A stretch of 64,000 bases of DNA from Rhinopomastus cyanomelas. Taxonomy: Eukaryota; Chordata; Aves; Bucerotiformes; Rhinopomastidae. Of the stretch, positions 25,686 through 38,814 are shown in pieces. The stretch spans positions 1 to 64,000 of the forward strand of contig VXBP01008680.1 in NCBI GenBank assembly GCA_013400115.1, written 5' to 3'. Made by a program: the position numbers and the translations under genes. Below the pieces are notes generated by a model. That model saw only the letters and a program-made list of their open reading frames with translations. It did not search any database and was not told the DNA's origin. Positions within the stretch are counted from its first letter, which is position 1. Each line of letters opens with the position of its first letter.

Positions 25686-28600
25686 TTTGAAAACTTAGGG
25701 CAACAGCCAACTGTAGCATCTCTGAGTTTCTACCCCAGTACTTCAGTTTCCTTTTCAGTTCAAAGGAAACCAAATAATTTGCAAAAACTTATGTAGATGT
25801 TATACTTAAGACAGGATTGCATTTTTAATTCTAACTGGTTCACCTGCACTTTACTAAACAAATTAATTAAGTTTAATTTCAACATCTGATAACACTTCAT
25901 TAAATGAGAATTTAACAGAACTCACAACAAATATTAAGGCACGTGAGAACTTTACACATCAGTTTCCATTTACAAGTTCCAAAGTGTCAATAATTAGCCT
26001 TCCTAATTCCTTCTGAAGAAGGTAATATCCTTTTTATTTTATAAACAGAGAGTTTGAGTAAGAAATACTAACTGCACTCAGTAACAAATTCAACTACAAT
26101 TCACAGTGTTCTGCCTCATGCTGCAGCCACTACAATGCTGAAAGTTCATTCAGCGTTCCGCCTTTTTGCTTCCTTTCTTTGGGGTGGCTGTAATGAAGTT
26201 TCATTTTATTAGAAGTTTCTGTTAATGCATCTCTACTAAGACACAGATCAACTACAGGTACTAGAAACAATCAACACTGTACATAAAGAGATGAAGATAC
26301 CCCAACTCTACCACAAGATGAATCTAATGGAAAACATTAGCTTCATCAGTTTACCTTAGGTCCTCTAAGCCAGCCCAGGACATTTATTTTATATATAATG
26401 AACACAATTTTATTCTTCTCACAGAAAACCCACAAATCCTCTTTCTTCTCAATACTTGTAAGTTATTACTTAGTTTTTAGAATTCAGTAGCAATATATAT
26501 ATATTAAGCTTCTCTGAACACATGCTATGGAGGGTTGCTACTTCTCCATACCTCCACAGCACCATGTGGTGCTGACAGATTCTTTTGGGCTAAATGTCCC
26601 AAGTGAAAGCAACAAACAGAAGACAGGAACCAAAAAACGGTGGCAGTGTTATCTAGTGCCAAATTAATAAACTGAGCTTATCTTTTTTGCTGTTTCTGGG
26701 TTGTTTTGTTTTTTTTTTAATGAAGAGCTAAAACTGATTTGTCTCAAATCAGTGAAGGAAAAACATTTGCATTTTAATCAGACACTCAGCAGTTTAAGAA
26801 GTTATTTTTAACACCCCCCCCAAACAATATATCTATTTCATTCATTACCTTTAGTTAAGAGAATAACCATGAACTTGAACAACTCACCTTTGGCACACTG
26901 TTAAAAGGATCCAGGCAGTGAAAGACAGGACTCTCCAAGAAAGCTATGTATGCCGCTATCTGAAACAACAAACACCATGTATTTTAGTTTCAGGACTAAA
27001 CTTAGAAGACCTTTAACTAGATTTGATTTTCATTGTATCAAGAACTCCTAAAAGTTGCTGAAGGACAGGCAGGCTGGCTCTAACTTGATTCACCTGTTTA
27101 GCATAACCAAAATCCGTCTTCTACTTAACTTCTCTTAATGAAAACGAAGTCAGTGTAACCACCATCAAGGAAAGAAAGCAACTACAAACTCAGCCATCCC
27201 AATACACACAAAAATCAGTCACAAAACTAAATTTGAAGGGCAGTAGAGTTTTAGAAAGCACCAGTATTTGTTGTGTCCTTCGCTTCTACATTTGGCAGTT
27301 TAACATGCCCATACGTACTCCCTGTGAGAAGGACAATACTGTCACATATGAGAAGCTGAGGTGCATCAGCAGGAGCACAGCCAGCAGTTTTGTGGAACAT
27401 GACTATTACCACTCAGGAGGCATTTGTCACACACATTTGGGTGTGCAATCCAGCTGGATTAGTACTGCATGAGGTTCAGGCCCTCTGGGCCCAGTGAGAT
27501 GAGCTCTGAAGGAGGCAGTGAAGTTGGGCAGAGCACTGGAGAACTCTACTAACAAGAATTATGGCCAGATTTAAAGAAGAAAGGTTTCATCACAAGCGTG
27601 CCTAAACATGGCCACATGCTCCCTGAGAAGAGATATTAACCACCTTTCTGGGAGAGCCACAAATTCTCCTCGACAATGCCCTAGCTTCCTGGCAGAAGCA
27701 CAAGCCTCTAGAGATTCCTCCTGGCCTCCAATGTTGAGTATTTCTATCAACAAAAGTAACCGTTTAGAAGAGGCCTACAAGTATTTAAACACTTTTAAAA
27801 CAGGGGAGAGTTGTGTTTATTTAATGACTCTTCTTGCATGTCTTTATGCGCTGCAACCCCTTGCTCATAAGGGTGATATAACAACTCCTTCTCAACCTGA
27901 GGCCACTCATGCACAAATGTTTCTGTTCAAAGTCTTCTGTGACTAGATTTCAACAACTTGCCACTCTACAAAAGCACCCTATGAAGAAATTCAATTTAAA
28001 AGAGCAATTAATTCAATGATCCTGCGCATCACAGTAAAGAGGGAAAAGTTATGTACAAAGGTACTACAAATACTTTACACGTGTGTTTAAAAGTGAGGTT
28101 TAGCCTTCCACTCACTAACAGAACTACTAAAACCACAGCCTGACAAGCATTTAAGCATAAACATATTGTTACAGGGTGAAGAATGAGCAAGTCCTTGCCC
28201 CTCAGCTCCCCACCAGCTGCAACGGGAGCCAGAGTATTGTTAGCCCTCCTGGAAAAGACAATGAAAAAAAGAAACTGAGAAGGACAAATCGATGAGGAGG
28301 TGTTATTCACACAGAAGAGCCTCATGATCCAATTCAGTGCCTGAATGAAGGAGAGAGCAGATGGGACAGGAGGGTGACCTATCCCCTTCTCCTCTGCCAG
28401 GGTGCTGACTGGAACATCTGCTCCCCCACTGTCCAACCAGGGTTCTGAGCGTTCTGCGGACACAAAATGTGCGCAACCAGACTCTGCTATATTAATCTTA
28501 CTACTCATTTACAGATCTTACCTGTGTTCTTGTTGAAAACTACTCTATATTTTAAATATATAGGACAGATATCAAGTAAATGGCAAAGACTCTTTAATAA

Positions 28601-31600
28601 ATGAAGCAACATTAAAATTTTAAGGCAAGGCAGATATATTGTGCTACTGACTTCATGTTTTGTAGCAGATGTCCTGTCAACAGTGCAGTAACATTTTTAA
28701 CAGGGGAAAGAAGCTAGAAAACAAGTGTCCCTCAACATTTTTTACAAGATCTGAATACTGTATTTCCCCTTCCTAGCTCATAAATCATCTACTGTCCTTT
28801 ATGATCGACTACTTAGTACCGTACCAAGGTTCTAATTTGTTGTTTTGGCAGGTTTGTTAAGCTCCTTAAACAAAAACCCAACATAATGAAATGGAGCCCA
28901 AGCTGAGCAGAGACCAGTCTACATATTGTGCTTCTGTCTGTTAGATTAGCAGCGTTTTATTTCAGTAAATAAAATGCTTTTTCTACCAGTAAAAATCTTC
29001 ACTTTTCTATGAAGGAGCCAGAAGTAGTTTTCTCTTAAGTCACAAAGAGTCAGTCTGCAGAAAAGTAATTTACATCACACACCCCACTAGCCCAAAGATT
29101 CACCAGAGACTTGCAGAGTGACTCAGACTCAAGATGGAAACCCAAGCCACAGATAATTTGCTTACAGTTTAAATATGCTCCTTAATACAATCACTCAGTT
29201 ACAGAAGTTCAAGATCTTTCTTCTCAAAGGGCAGTAAATGGAAACAGCTATTAGGGTTGAGACCGTCTTCCCCACAGAGGTTGCACCACAGGTAGGGTTT
29301 CATGATTCTGCTGTATTTGATAACTAAGCCAAGCCAGGCAATGAAAAATTAACTCTGGGTACAAAACAACCTCACCAACCTTCAAAAGCCCTGGAGAACC
29401 CATGACAAGCACTTACTGTCCACCCAAAACACAAACTGATGCAACATTAGAAAACCTGGGAGACTTTTTTGAAAAGCAGCAAAGCAAACACAGGCAAAGA
29501 GCTGCGTGATCAATCCTTTCTAGTGTGGTACCATCTAGTGTGATGCCCATTTGTTCCATCTCAATCCTAATGCAAATACTTGGGCAGCAACATCAGCCCT
29601 GCTGCATGCAAAACGCCACAGGACCTTGCCACCACTTGTGACTGCTTTCATATCCTACTTCTGCCATGAAGCCCAGAGCAGAGGAACAGAACACAACCAC
29701 GAACACGAACGGTAGAATACTGAAACCATATAAACATGTGATTCCAAACACGCAAAGCAGAAAGACAAATTTGTCTATGTTTGAACAGCAACCTTATTCA
29801 CTTCTGTCTGTTTTCTAGGCCAAGATCTTCAAAACACAAGGACTACGCAAGTCCCACAGTAAAAGCACTTCTGAAGAGTCAGAAATAAAGGTTTTGTCTT
29901 GACACTTCCAGACAAACACCACAAGATAAACATCAGTAGTATCTAACACAATAAGCACCTTGTATTTATTTGTGTATTCCTTAACATTTTCAACCTTAAG
30001 AATAAATTCATGTTCTTGTAATGATTATAGTACTTTGGATGCTACTTATACCTTTCCTCTCACTAATAGCTCTAATGTGCCCCATTTTCTTTATCCCCAT
30101 GGCTAAAATCCAGGTTCAGCCTTACAATGACTATCTCAATGATAATTCTCTCGGGCTCTCTTCCCAATACCCAACCTCCTCCTATTTAAATTCTGACATG
30201 AAATAGCTAAAATAATCTCTTTGATACTTAATATGCTAATACACAAAAATGACCTGACCATAAACCTGTACTACACAGAGTGGGAATTTTAACTCCAATG
30301 GTAAGGCATTCAAGCGACTCCAATAACTATGATAAAATTCAACAATTGACATATTACTGGTGACCTTCTGGAGAATAAATGAAAAGCATCACATTAATAC
30401 AAATTCTCCCGTGGAGAAGATCAAGTTGGCAATCTGCCAGTTCATTACACCATCTAGCTCCACTCCAACATTAAATATTGCCATCCATTGTAATTGACTG
30501 AAATACGCTGCAGCAATTGTAGGTAACCACTTAGGGCTATTAAAGTATTCCATTAAGACTTCTCCATTAGACAGATATTTCAAAATGAAGTTACATCAAA
30601 ATAGGCTATGTTAAAAATATTTTAACAGTGCAGACAATTGGGCAAGCTCAATCCAGTTCCACCGAGCAGCAGGCAGCTCACTAAGCACTCAAAAGCTCAA
30701 CGCTTGAATTTGCTTAACGGGAAAAGAAACCCACCAAATTTATCCAAGACTCCAGGATTTGATTAGTATTTTAACCTTCTAGTCATATACATCTTCACAA
30801 AACTCACTTAATATTGCCTTATTCTAAAGCTAAGAAAATGGCAATGTTAAAATGCAAAGCTATTCTTTAACTCTGGTAAGTCAAGGCATTCACTAAATGC
30901 TACCTTTTTAAAACTAAGTATGAAACGCGGGGAGAAAATAGATCCGTGTGTATTTAAGGTCTCAAGATAACAGCAAACTGCAGCACTGTGTTGCAGTGCC
31001 TATCACATTCTAAAAACATAAAAATTAAAACCCTTTCATGATATATGCTCTATACCACAAAGCTTTCCTTCCCTTAAGATTGTAGTTCCTCAACAGCAAG
31101 TAAGGAAGTGAAAAGGAGCACAAGAACAGATTCACTGCCTTGCCTGCAGAGAAGACTGCCAGGCACTTAAAACGCTGATAAAGATTTAAGCCTGTATGCC
31201 AGCAGTAAAATGTCTAGCTCTTGAAGCAAAGAAAAACTTTGGTGTTTGAATGGGCTTATTTAAGCAGCCCGGGTTTGGAGCCATCACCACAGGCTGTAAG
31301 GGTTAGCCTAAGAAACATGGGTCTCTTCTGAACACTGCACAGGCACAAGGCTACGTTACCTTCTGTGCTCCTATCTGGCACGCAGGAGCTGTAGTACATC
31401 TCCCCACCATGCTGTCTGTATCAAAGAGGAAGCAATTAGACACACGTCACTGGTCACTCAAACAACTTTTTGTAGATGAAAACATATATACTGGTGAGCG
31501 CAGGATTAGGGAGAGGATCACAGCTAGAGAAAGCATGCAATGGCTCGTGCTTCAAACATGTTCAAAGAGGCTATGCTGACCTATATTCTCATTTAACTCT

Positions 31601-34600
31601 GAAGTAAAACGTATTTCCTCTGCAAGATTAGGTGTATAGAAGAGATATTTTCAAAAAACAACATTTCTTACCTTTGCACAACTCCCAAACTATTTTATGA
31701 CACACAAGTAATTTGATTGCCTAAATAATATCAACACTTAAATGCTGTATTTCAAACATCAACTTCCATTGTCAGCTTACTCTGTAGTTACAACCCAAGA
31801 CATGCACATCTAACATCTTAAATTGTAAAGAAATGAGGAGGGTTACATATGCTAGTGATTGTCTCTACTAAGACTTCTACAAATACATCTATTGTATAGA
31901 TTTACACTATCTTAGGAGGAATCACACGCTTGCCTTCTCTCAGTTAAAAAGCTTCCCCCAAAGTCTGAGCTATAAAAAAACCTGACAAGTTACTACCTAA
32001 ACTCACTGTAACAAGCAGATTTTTTAATTCCTGGCTTAAGTAGTATTTTCCATCTTGATACTTACTGATATTGACCTAATTAAAATTTGATTATGCTGAG
32101 CCACAAACTTGCAGGGCATTCTCTTCATGGGAAAAAGGAAAAAAAACCCAATCCAAACAAACAAACAAACCAAAAAGCAGAGGACAGAAATCACGACTGT
32201 GAGGCCAGAAGGTTCCCTACAGCAAAGCTACAAACTCCTTCAGAGGACGTGTAATATTGCAGTCTCAAAAACAAGCAAGATGCCCAACAATCAACAAGAA
32301 TCCATATATAACTGTCTGTCAAACTGACTCGATAACTGAGCACCAAAATACACACAAGCTACGTCCAGTCACACACTGCACACTGAAGGAGTCTCACAAA
32401 AGAGACTCCTGCCACCAAAACAGCCCCAAGTTTTTTTAAAGCCATACGCAAAAGGTGAAGTATTCAAACTCCATTTTCTCTTATTTACAATAAGGAATTT
32501 TCCCCATTTATAAGCTGCCATATATAAAACTCCCTAAAGCTCATCAGGAGAAGCAAAACAAGGTTTTGATTTATGCCTAGGACAGCTTTAAGGACCTCGA
32601 GAACCCTTACAAACGTAAGCTGAAAGACTTGAAATACCAATTATAGCTGCAGACCGATAAGCAGAAATTAAGTGTAGCCAGCCTGGTCTTAAACTGTGTC
32701 TTACAGTACCTTCAGTGAAAGGAAAGAACAGACTTCAACTTTGGTAGTGCTTAGCTAAGCTGCTCAGGCCACGGTCTGAACTTGAGTAATTTCTTTTCTT
32801 TAATAAGATGCCTTATTGTTCAAATTACAGATTTCATTTTTAGAAGCACATTATAACTGAGATAACTTTCATCAGCACTTCAGAAATTAGCATTTTGTAC
32901 ATATAATCACTTATTCCAGTGTAACTTCAACCTTTTTCCTCACTGATAGTTCAGGATTTCTGTTCATTAAAACTGCTCAATGTCAGCCTTTTCTATTGAG
33001 TAAAATCAGGTCAGAATCTTCGGGAACTTAAGCCTACAGCCTAAGCTGCTCCTTCACAAATCTCTTCTTCCTATCGTGCCTTTGCCATTAAAATATTTAC
33101 TCACCGAATCACACTAGTTCTTCCAAACCCCTGAAAATGCACATAGCTACCACAGGACCAGAGAAACACTAGCAGACTTGCCTGGTTACGAATCTTGGCT
33201 AAAAAGACTGATGTTTCAAATCAGCAAACAAATGTCAGATCTACACAGTTAGGAAAGATTTGCTTTGTGGTGAGATCTAACAGAAAATGGACTTCCAGCA
33301 ACTACTAAGAGACTACACATCACTAATGTGGTCAAGTAAAGCAGACTTAGCCCACAAGCAATTCAAAGTTAAAAGCTGACTGAAATCTTTATTAGAGTTC
33401 TCGTTCTGGTAAATTAGTCATTCTTTATTAGTCCAAAGAAAACCTTTCCTATGTGTACATTCAAACATCAGTGTCTGGGTTTGAAATAATAATAAAGTCA
33501 CTACTGTCTTGGTGTTAAAATACATACATGAGTTGATGTTAAGTGGGACCAGCAAGGTCAGGGGTTCTTTTAAACCACCATGTATACACAGGAAACTGAA
33601 GGAAATGGACACAGCAGATCCTGACTGACACCTTCAAGGAAAACACTGTCAGAAACTTCTTGGTACTTCTCAAAAGTGCAAAGTGGCAAACTTGATATAT
33701 TGTGCTGATATTACAAGGCCTGGTCAGGGCAGTCCCCACCTGCTGTGAAAGTCCACAACCTGCAGTTGTGCAGCAATCACTCCCGGTGTCCAAGCCTGTT
33801 TGCTCCTGGTGTCTGGGTTTTGCCCTTCCTCCAGGTGTGAAGCCACTGAGTATGCAAGGACACTGCTGCCCAATTAGAGTCTCTTGATCTGGGCAGTATG
33901 AAAGCTCTGCCTATTCTGTTCAGGGAAACTAAGGTATTGCCAGCATAAAGAAGAGCCACTTAACTTCAAAGGTACAGAAGAAAGTAGTCTAGGCATCTGC
34001 ACCCTCAGCTGAAAAAAAAAAATAAATCTACGACTTCAGCTGAGGGAGCAAGTTGGAGAAATCTCTACCACTAGCAGCAGAAACAATAGAAAGATTTATT
34101 TAGGAAAACTCAATATTCCATGTACATTGTTGAAAAGCACGGGGCTGCGGAACTCACAGTAAAATTGGAGGGAAATGGGAAGAGCACAATACAAAATCCC
34201 TTACTGAAACTGGAATATAGCCAAATACAAGCTGGTGTTAGAATGCAGTGATGCACTAATGGAAATGCTCTTCCTTGGGAGGAACAAGACATTTCTGTTC
34301 CAATATACCTACGTATCAAAGGCTGGAAAAACACCTGTCATTCCAGATTCAAAGTCTTTCTTAGTCTCCTCTGACAACCCAACTAAAGAAAAAACAACAA
34401 ACTTCATGTGGTCCAAGCACAGAACCACCATAACCAGGGGTTAACAACTAAGTGCCAAAGACAAATGGAAGACAAACACTTGCAACTTAGAAGTGGCTTT
34501 GGCTCCTACACAATTTGGTAGGTGGCATGTGCTATTCTGTGATGTGTGGTATTGTGACTGTTCTCTTAAGATACGGCAGAACGGCAGTACCCAAAGCCAG

Positions 34601-37600
34601 CATTTTCACTCTGCAGGTCCAAATAAAGCCTCTGGGTTCCTCAGATCTGCAAAAAGGAACTAATGTCCGTGTTGCTAGGTGCAGCACTACAATCTGGTGA
34701 ACACAATCATCCAAAACCACTGGGTTTTTTTCCCTTGTTAACCATCACAAACTGTTGAAGCAGTTTTTGCCAGAACTACCCCTCAAACTTTGCTTTGTAT
34801 TGACAAGAAATGTTGACTTTGGTTCCACCACAGCATCCAGCAGCCCTAGCCACAGGCACTACTATTACTGTTGTTACAAAGATGACTAGATATCCAAAAA
34901 CCCCATAATACCCAAATGAAATTTGGCAACAGCCTACCTTCTGAGGTTTTCAGCACTGATTTTCTCCCTTTCATGTCTTGTATGCATTTAACGGTGTCTT
35001 ATTCTACTCATTTTAATCACGCCAATTCAGTGGCAGATTACAAATGAAAATGCAATAGAAACATTGCAGGGACTGTAACAATAGTCAAAACAAAGATTTC
35101 CTATGGCAGCTGTCAAATTAATGACATCTCCAAAGCTATCTAAATACAGTATCTGGGCAGGAATCCAATTATGTCAATTCTGTCTGAATACCCCAAAAGA
35201 GAGTCGTGTACTGGGGTTAGAAGTAGAAATAATTTTAAGAACAGATTAACTACACAAGCAGCTCTACACTTGAAACCAGAACAAAAAACCTAAAGGCGTG
35301 ACATTTATCTGGACTCAAGGGAGACGGGAAAAAGAACTGTTAGACATCTGGCAAAAGGTCAAAGCCAATTACCTTGTCCAAATTTGTCCCCCAAGATAAT
35401 AGCTTCCAGGTTCACTTCTTTGGATAAAAACCCAAAACAATGTATTGACTCCAGAAATTAGAAGGATTTCTGCCTAACTCTACTTCCCCACCACTTTTTT
35501 CCTCCCTCCCAAATCCTTTATCCCAACAAAATATTAACAGCAGTACATTCAGCTAAAACCTATATAAAATAATACCCTTTACTTAAAACACCAGGCAGCA
35601 ATAACAAATTACTGGGAATGGGAGGAGGAAGGGGGAGGAAATAGTCTTTTAATTCAGCAAAGTAAAAATTACATGGATTTTTGCTTTCATTCCTTGTAGG
35701 CATATTAAAGTAACTGCTTTAGAAGCCACAGATGCAAGTTTATCTGTTTTTTTTAATTAAACTATTCAAGAGACTGCCATAAAACTAAAGAAAAAAACGA
35801 ATGTGTCAAATAACTAAAACCATATATGCTGGTTAGTAACTACATTATAACGAGAAAACCTTTATCTCTAGTATTAATAGATAAGTAAACCTTCAAATGC
35901 ATGTGGATGATGATGAAAATTTAGGCAAATTTTCTCACCCTTATCTGTCCACATACTGGAGAGAACGTTTTGGAAGGTAAGGATACAATTCATTGAACAT
36001 GCATTGCAAGTGCTCCTGCTATCAAGATGGTATCAAATTCAGCAGAGTAAAGCATTCATTATGAATGAGCCTATAAAAACACATTCCAGACTGTGTTGCT
36101 TACACCAAGACTCAAATAGTTAGAGGTGAGGTTTTTGCTGCTGTTCAGCCGTTGGAGCTTTTTGTTCCTAAGCAGAATCATTAGGTATGTTCAGAAAAGT
36201 CTGAAAATAAGAAGCCTTTTTGGTCAAAATCTTTAACATACAGCTAAAATATTTTTTCTTAAAAAAGGCATTACACAAGAATGCAGGGTTGCACTCCAGA
36301 GCTCACGACAGCCTTAACTGAAAGCAGTGCCAATTAAGATCAGCTACCACCCTCACCAGTTCAGGGCATTCAGTGTCAGAATTGTTTGAGCCATACACAG
36401 AGATCCGTTCGCTAGCCAATAGTTTTGGATATTACCAGTTTGAACCAAATTCACCTTAGTAAACCTCACCACTTTCTGCCATTAAAGCACAGCTCAGAAG
36501 AGCAACAGTCATTTTAACACCTTAAGAATACACATTACTGTATTTTCTTTAAATAAACTCTGTTTTTATTATAAGCAGCTTCCAAATGAACCATGCAGTC
36601 AGTAAGGCTGTCAGAAACATTGGCAAAGTCTAGAACAAAATATAGCTTCAATTTTTTTTCTTAAGTTTAAAAATACATACAAGGAATCCATTTGTTGACA
36701 GTTTTTCATCACGTAAGAGATTTCATTTTTACATTTGCTCTCTAGAACACAATGAGCATGGTACCACAAATCCTCCTGTGTGTCACACAGCCACTGCAAA
36801 TCCAATTACTACGCTATTAGGTCTCATTTAAATCCCATAAGGTATGACAATAAACTCAGCAAAATGAGCATCGGCACGTTTTCAACCATCTTTACAGTAT
36901 GGCATAGATAGCAATCACAGCCTAATAAAATTTAATTTGCAAGGAAGGTAGCTCTGAATTTTATCTTACAGGGATTTCAGGGAGACTTGGGAAATACCAC
37001 TTTGACACACTGCTTCTTCCTGCCTGCCCTTGAAGAAGCCAGATGACCACCACTATTTCATGCTTCTCTAACACCTGAGCCTTCTGGTTGTAGCACAGAA
37101 GCTTGTGCTGGTTATTGATGTTTAAAATACATTCAAACTCTTAACACTGCAAAGGCATCAGAATTTTCTTGGGTTTGAGGTTTGGCTGTTGGTTGTTTTT
37201 TTTTTCAAAATTTCCAAAATAAGGAACCCTTTGACATCGGGTAAAAGCAGAGCAAAAGAAAATCCCACCAGTCTGAAGGGTACTGAAAAGATGACGGCAT
37301 TTTTCAGTAAGCTCTTATCTTACGTGGGTATTAAAAAAACAAACAAAACTTACCATCGCTAAATATTGCAAAGTACATTTGCACAACTTTCACCAGCTCT
37401 GAATACTTCACCACTTCAGTGGAGTTAATATATGGACATACTATTAGCATGTGCCATTCTACCTTCATTACAGTACTGATCAAGGTTGTCTCACTACTCA
37501 ACAATGACTGCTTATTTGCCATTTCTTTTGGGACTGCAAAAAGAGCCAAGGAAAACAACAACAACAAAAACCCCTCGTTTGTAGTAAACAGTTGCCATAA

Positions 37601-37874
37601 TCAAAGCTCTCTCTGAAGGATGCGTAAAAGCCTTGTTGAGCAGCTGACGCAACTAAATAGTCTTCCTCATGCAGTCTAGAAGTCAAAACGTCATGCTGAC
37701 ATTTACATTTAGATGCAAGATCTGTTGTTAAAAAACAAACGCCAGGAAAGCTTAAGCTGTCCACTTTCAAGCACAGACCCCCGACACTGGATATGACAGA
37801 GAGGTTCAAAGTTTCAGAGCAGACTTCTAAATATTTCAAGTCATTCCGTTAAAAAAAAAAGTTGTAATTTTATT
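25686..37874 (-). other. NCK2 intron 1, 12.2-kb segment; no gene seen
   Basis: AT-rich intron. It contains a CAAA microsatellite (32154-32171), a T-rich and A-rich background, a more GC-balanced stretch near 33700-33930, and homopolymers (for example A at about 34011-34022). A patch near 27360-27560 vaguely recalls CR1 wording but is too diverged to call. Frames are short and unrecognised, and no RNA gene was seen. Confidence 0.55.
32154..32171. repeat. CAAA microsatellite
   Basis: About four and a half CAAA units, next to an A-rich stretch from 32134. Low-complexity intron sequence. Confidence 0.8.
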
Positions 37875-38100
37875 CACAGGATCACTGGAGTTGGAAGCGA
37901 CCTCAAGACATGATCAAATCCAACCCCCTGCCAAAGCAGAGCTGGCCTAAAGCACAATGCACAGGACTGCACCAAGGCAGGTCTCCAGAGAAGGAGACTC
38001 CACAATCTCTCAGGGCAGCCAGTTTCAGTGCTTTGTGACTCATACCGGAAAGAAGTTTTCCCTTATTTCTAAATTAAACTTCTTGTCCTCCAGCTTGTGC
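37875..38100 (-). mobile_element. CR1 LINE 3' fragment, minus orientation
   Basis: The + strand CAGGATCACTGGAGTTGGAA is followed by AAAGCACAATGCACAGGACT, GAGAAGGAGACTCCACAATC and TTCTTGTCCTCCAGCTTGTG. This matches the same part of CR1 as the copy at 3137, so both belong to a similar subfamily. The copy ends abruptly at about 38100, as expected for 5' truncation. Confidence 0.88.
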
Positions 38101-38733
38101 TGGATTTTTGTGTTTTACATGCCTACTACCAACAGTCAGTGAAACCCATGAGAAACAGGTCAGTTCCAAGTTGAAGAGAAAGGATACTGATGGGAAGGAA
38201 GGGTAATTAAGTAATTTCAAAGTTTGTGCTCCAATTCTGCAATTAGAATGGGAAGATTTAGGCCAGAACCTTCGTTTGTGCAGAGGAGATTACAAAGACA
38301 GTAACATTCTTTCTTCCCTTTTCCTAGAAAAGCAATCAGAAGGCAGAGGCATTTTCCCATGCGCTTTACTCAATCACATGGTCTTGTCTAGCATACTTCC
38401 ACAGAGTTTTTGCACATGCTCTCTAAAATGCTTTCCCCACTGCTTTGCCTGTCTTTTGCTCAAATTTAATTGCTTCCTATTTATCCCTTCTTCATCTTGT
38501 AGCTAAAGCTATAGGCAGTCTATGTGGGGAGCAACAAAATACAAATACCACAGACCCTGAATTTACTCTGCCTGCGAGACTGAGCAATATAACAGACTCT
38601 AAGTCACATAAGCTTCACTTCAAAAATATGCAGATACCAGTTTTATAATCCTTCACCTGAAAGCAAAGCTAAGAGCATCATCTTAGTTTTAAAATCTAAT
38701 GAAGAACAAAACATACTAAATTGTACTTGTATA

Positions 38734-38814
38734 CTAAATAATTTTGAAGTCTGGTTTACCCTAAATAATTTTGAAGTCTGATTTACCCTAAATAATGTTG
38801 AAGTCTGGTTTGCC
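38734..38814. repeat. 27-bp tandem repeat, three copies
   Basis: Three consecutive 27-base units, each starting CTAAATAATTTTGAAGTCTG or a near match (38734-38760, 38761-38787, 38788-38814), differ at one to three positions. Because 27 is a multiple of three, the minus strand reads as an open repeat of VNQTSKLFR, but nothing else supports coding. It is a small minisatellite in intron 1. Confidence 0.95.

Noticed and set aside
27360..27560. Possible CR1 or LTR fragment (GCATCAGCAGGAGCACAGCC)
   Set aside because: Only a short phrase resembles CR1; the flanks do not continue the element, so I could not support a call.
30021..30206. Possible nuclear mitochondrial insertion (hydrophobic, C-rich frame starting MIIVLWMLLIPF)
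   Set aside because: Neither the standard nor the vertebrate mitochondrial code gives a recognisable mitochondrial protein, and the similarity stops at composition.
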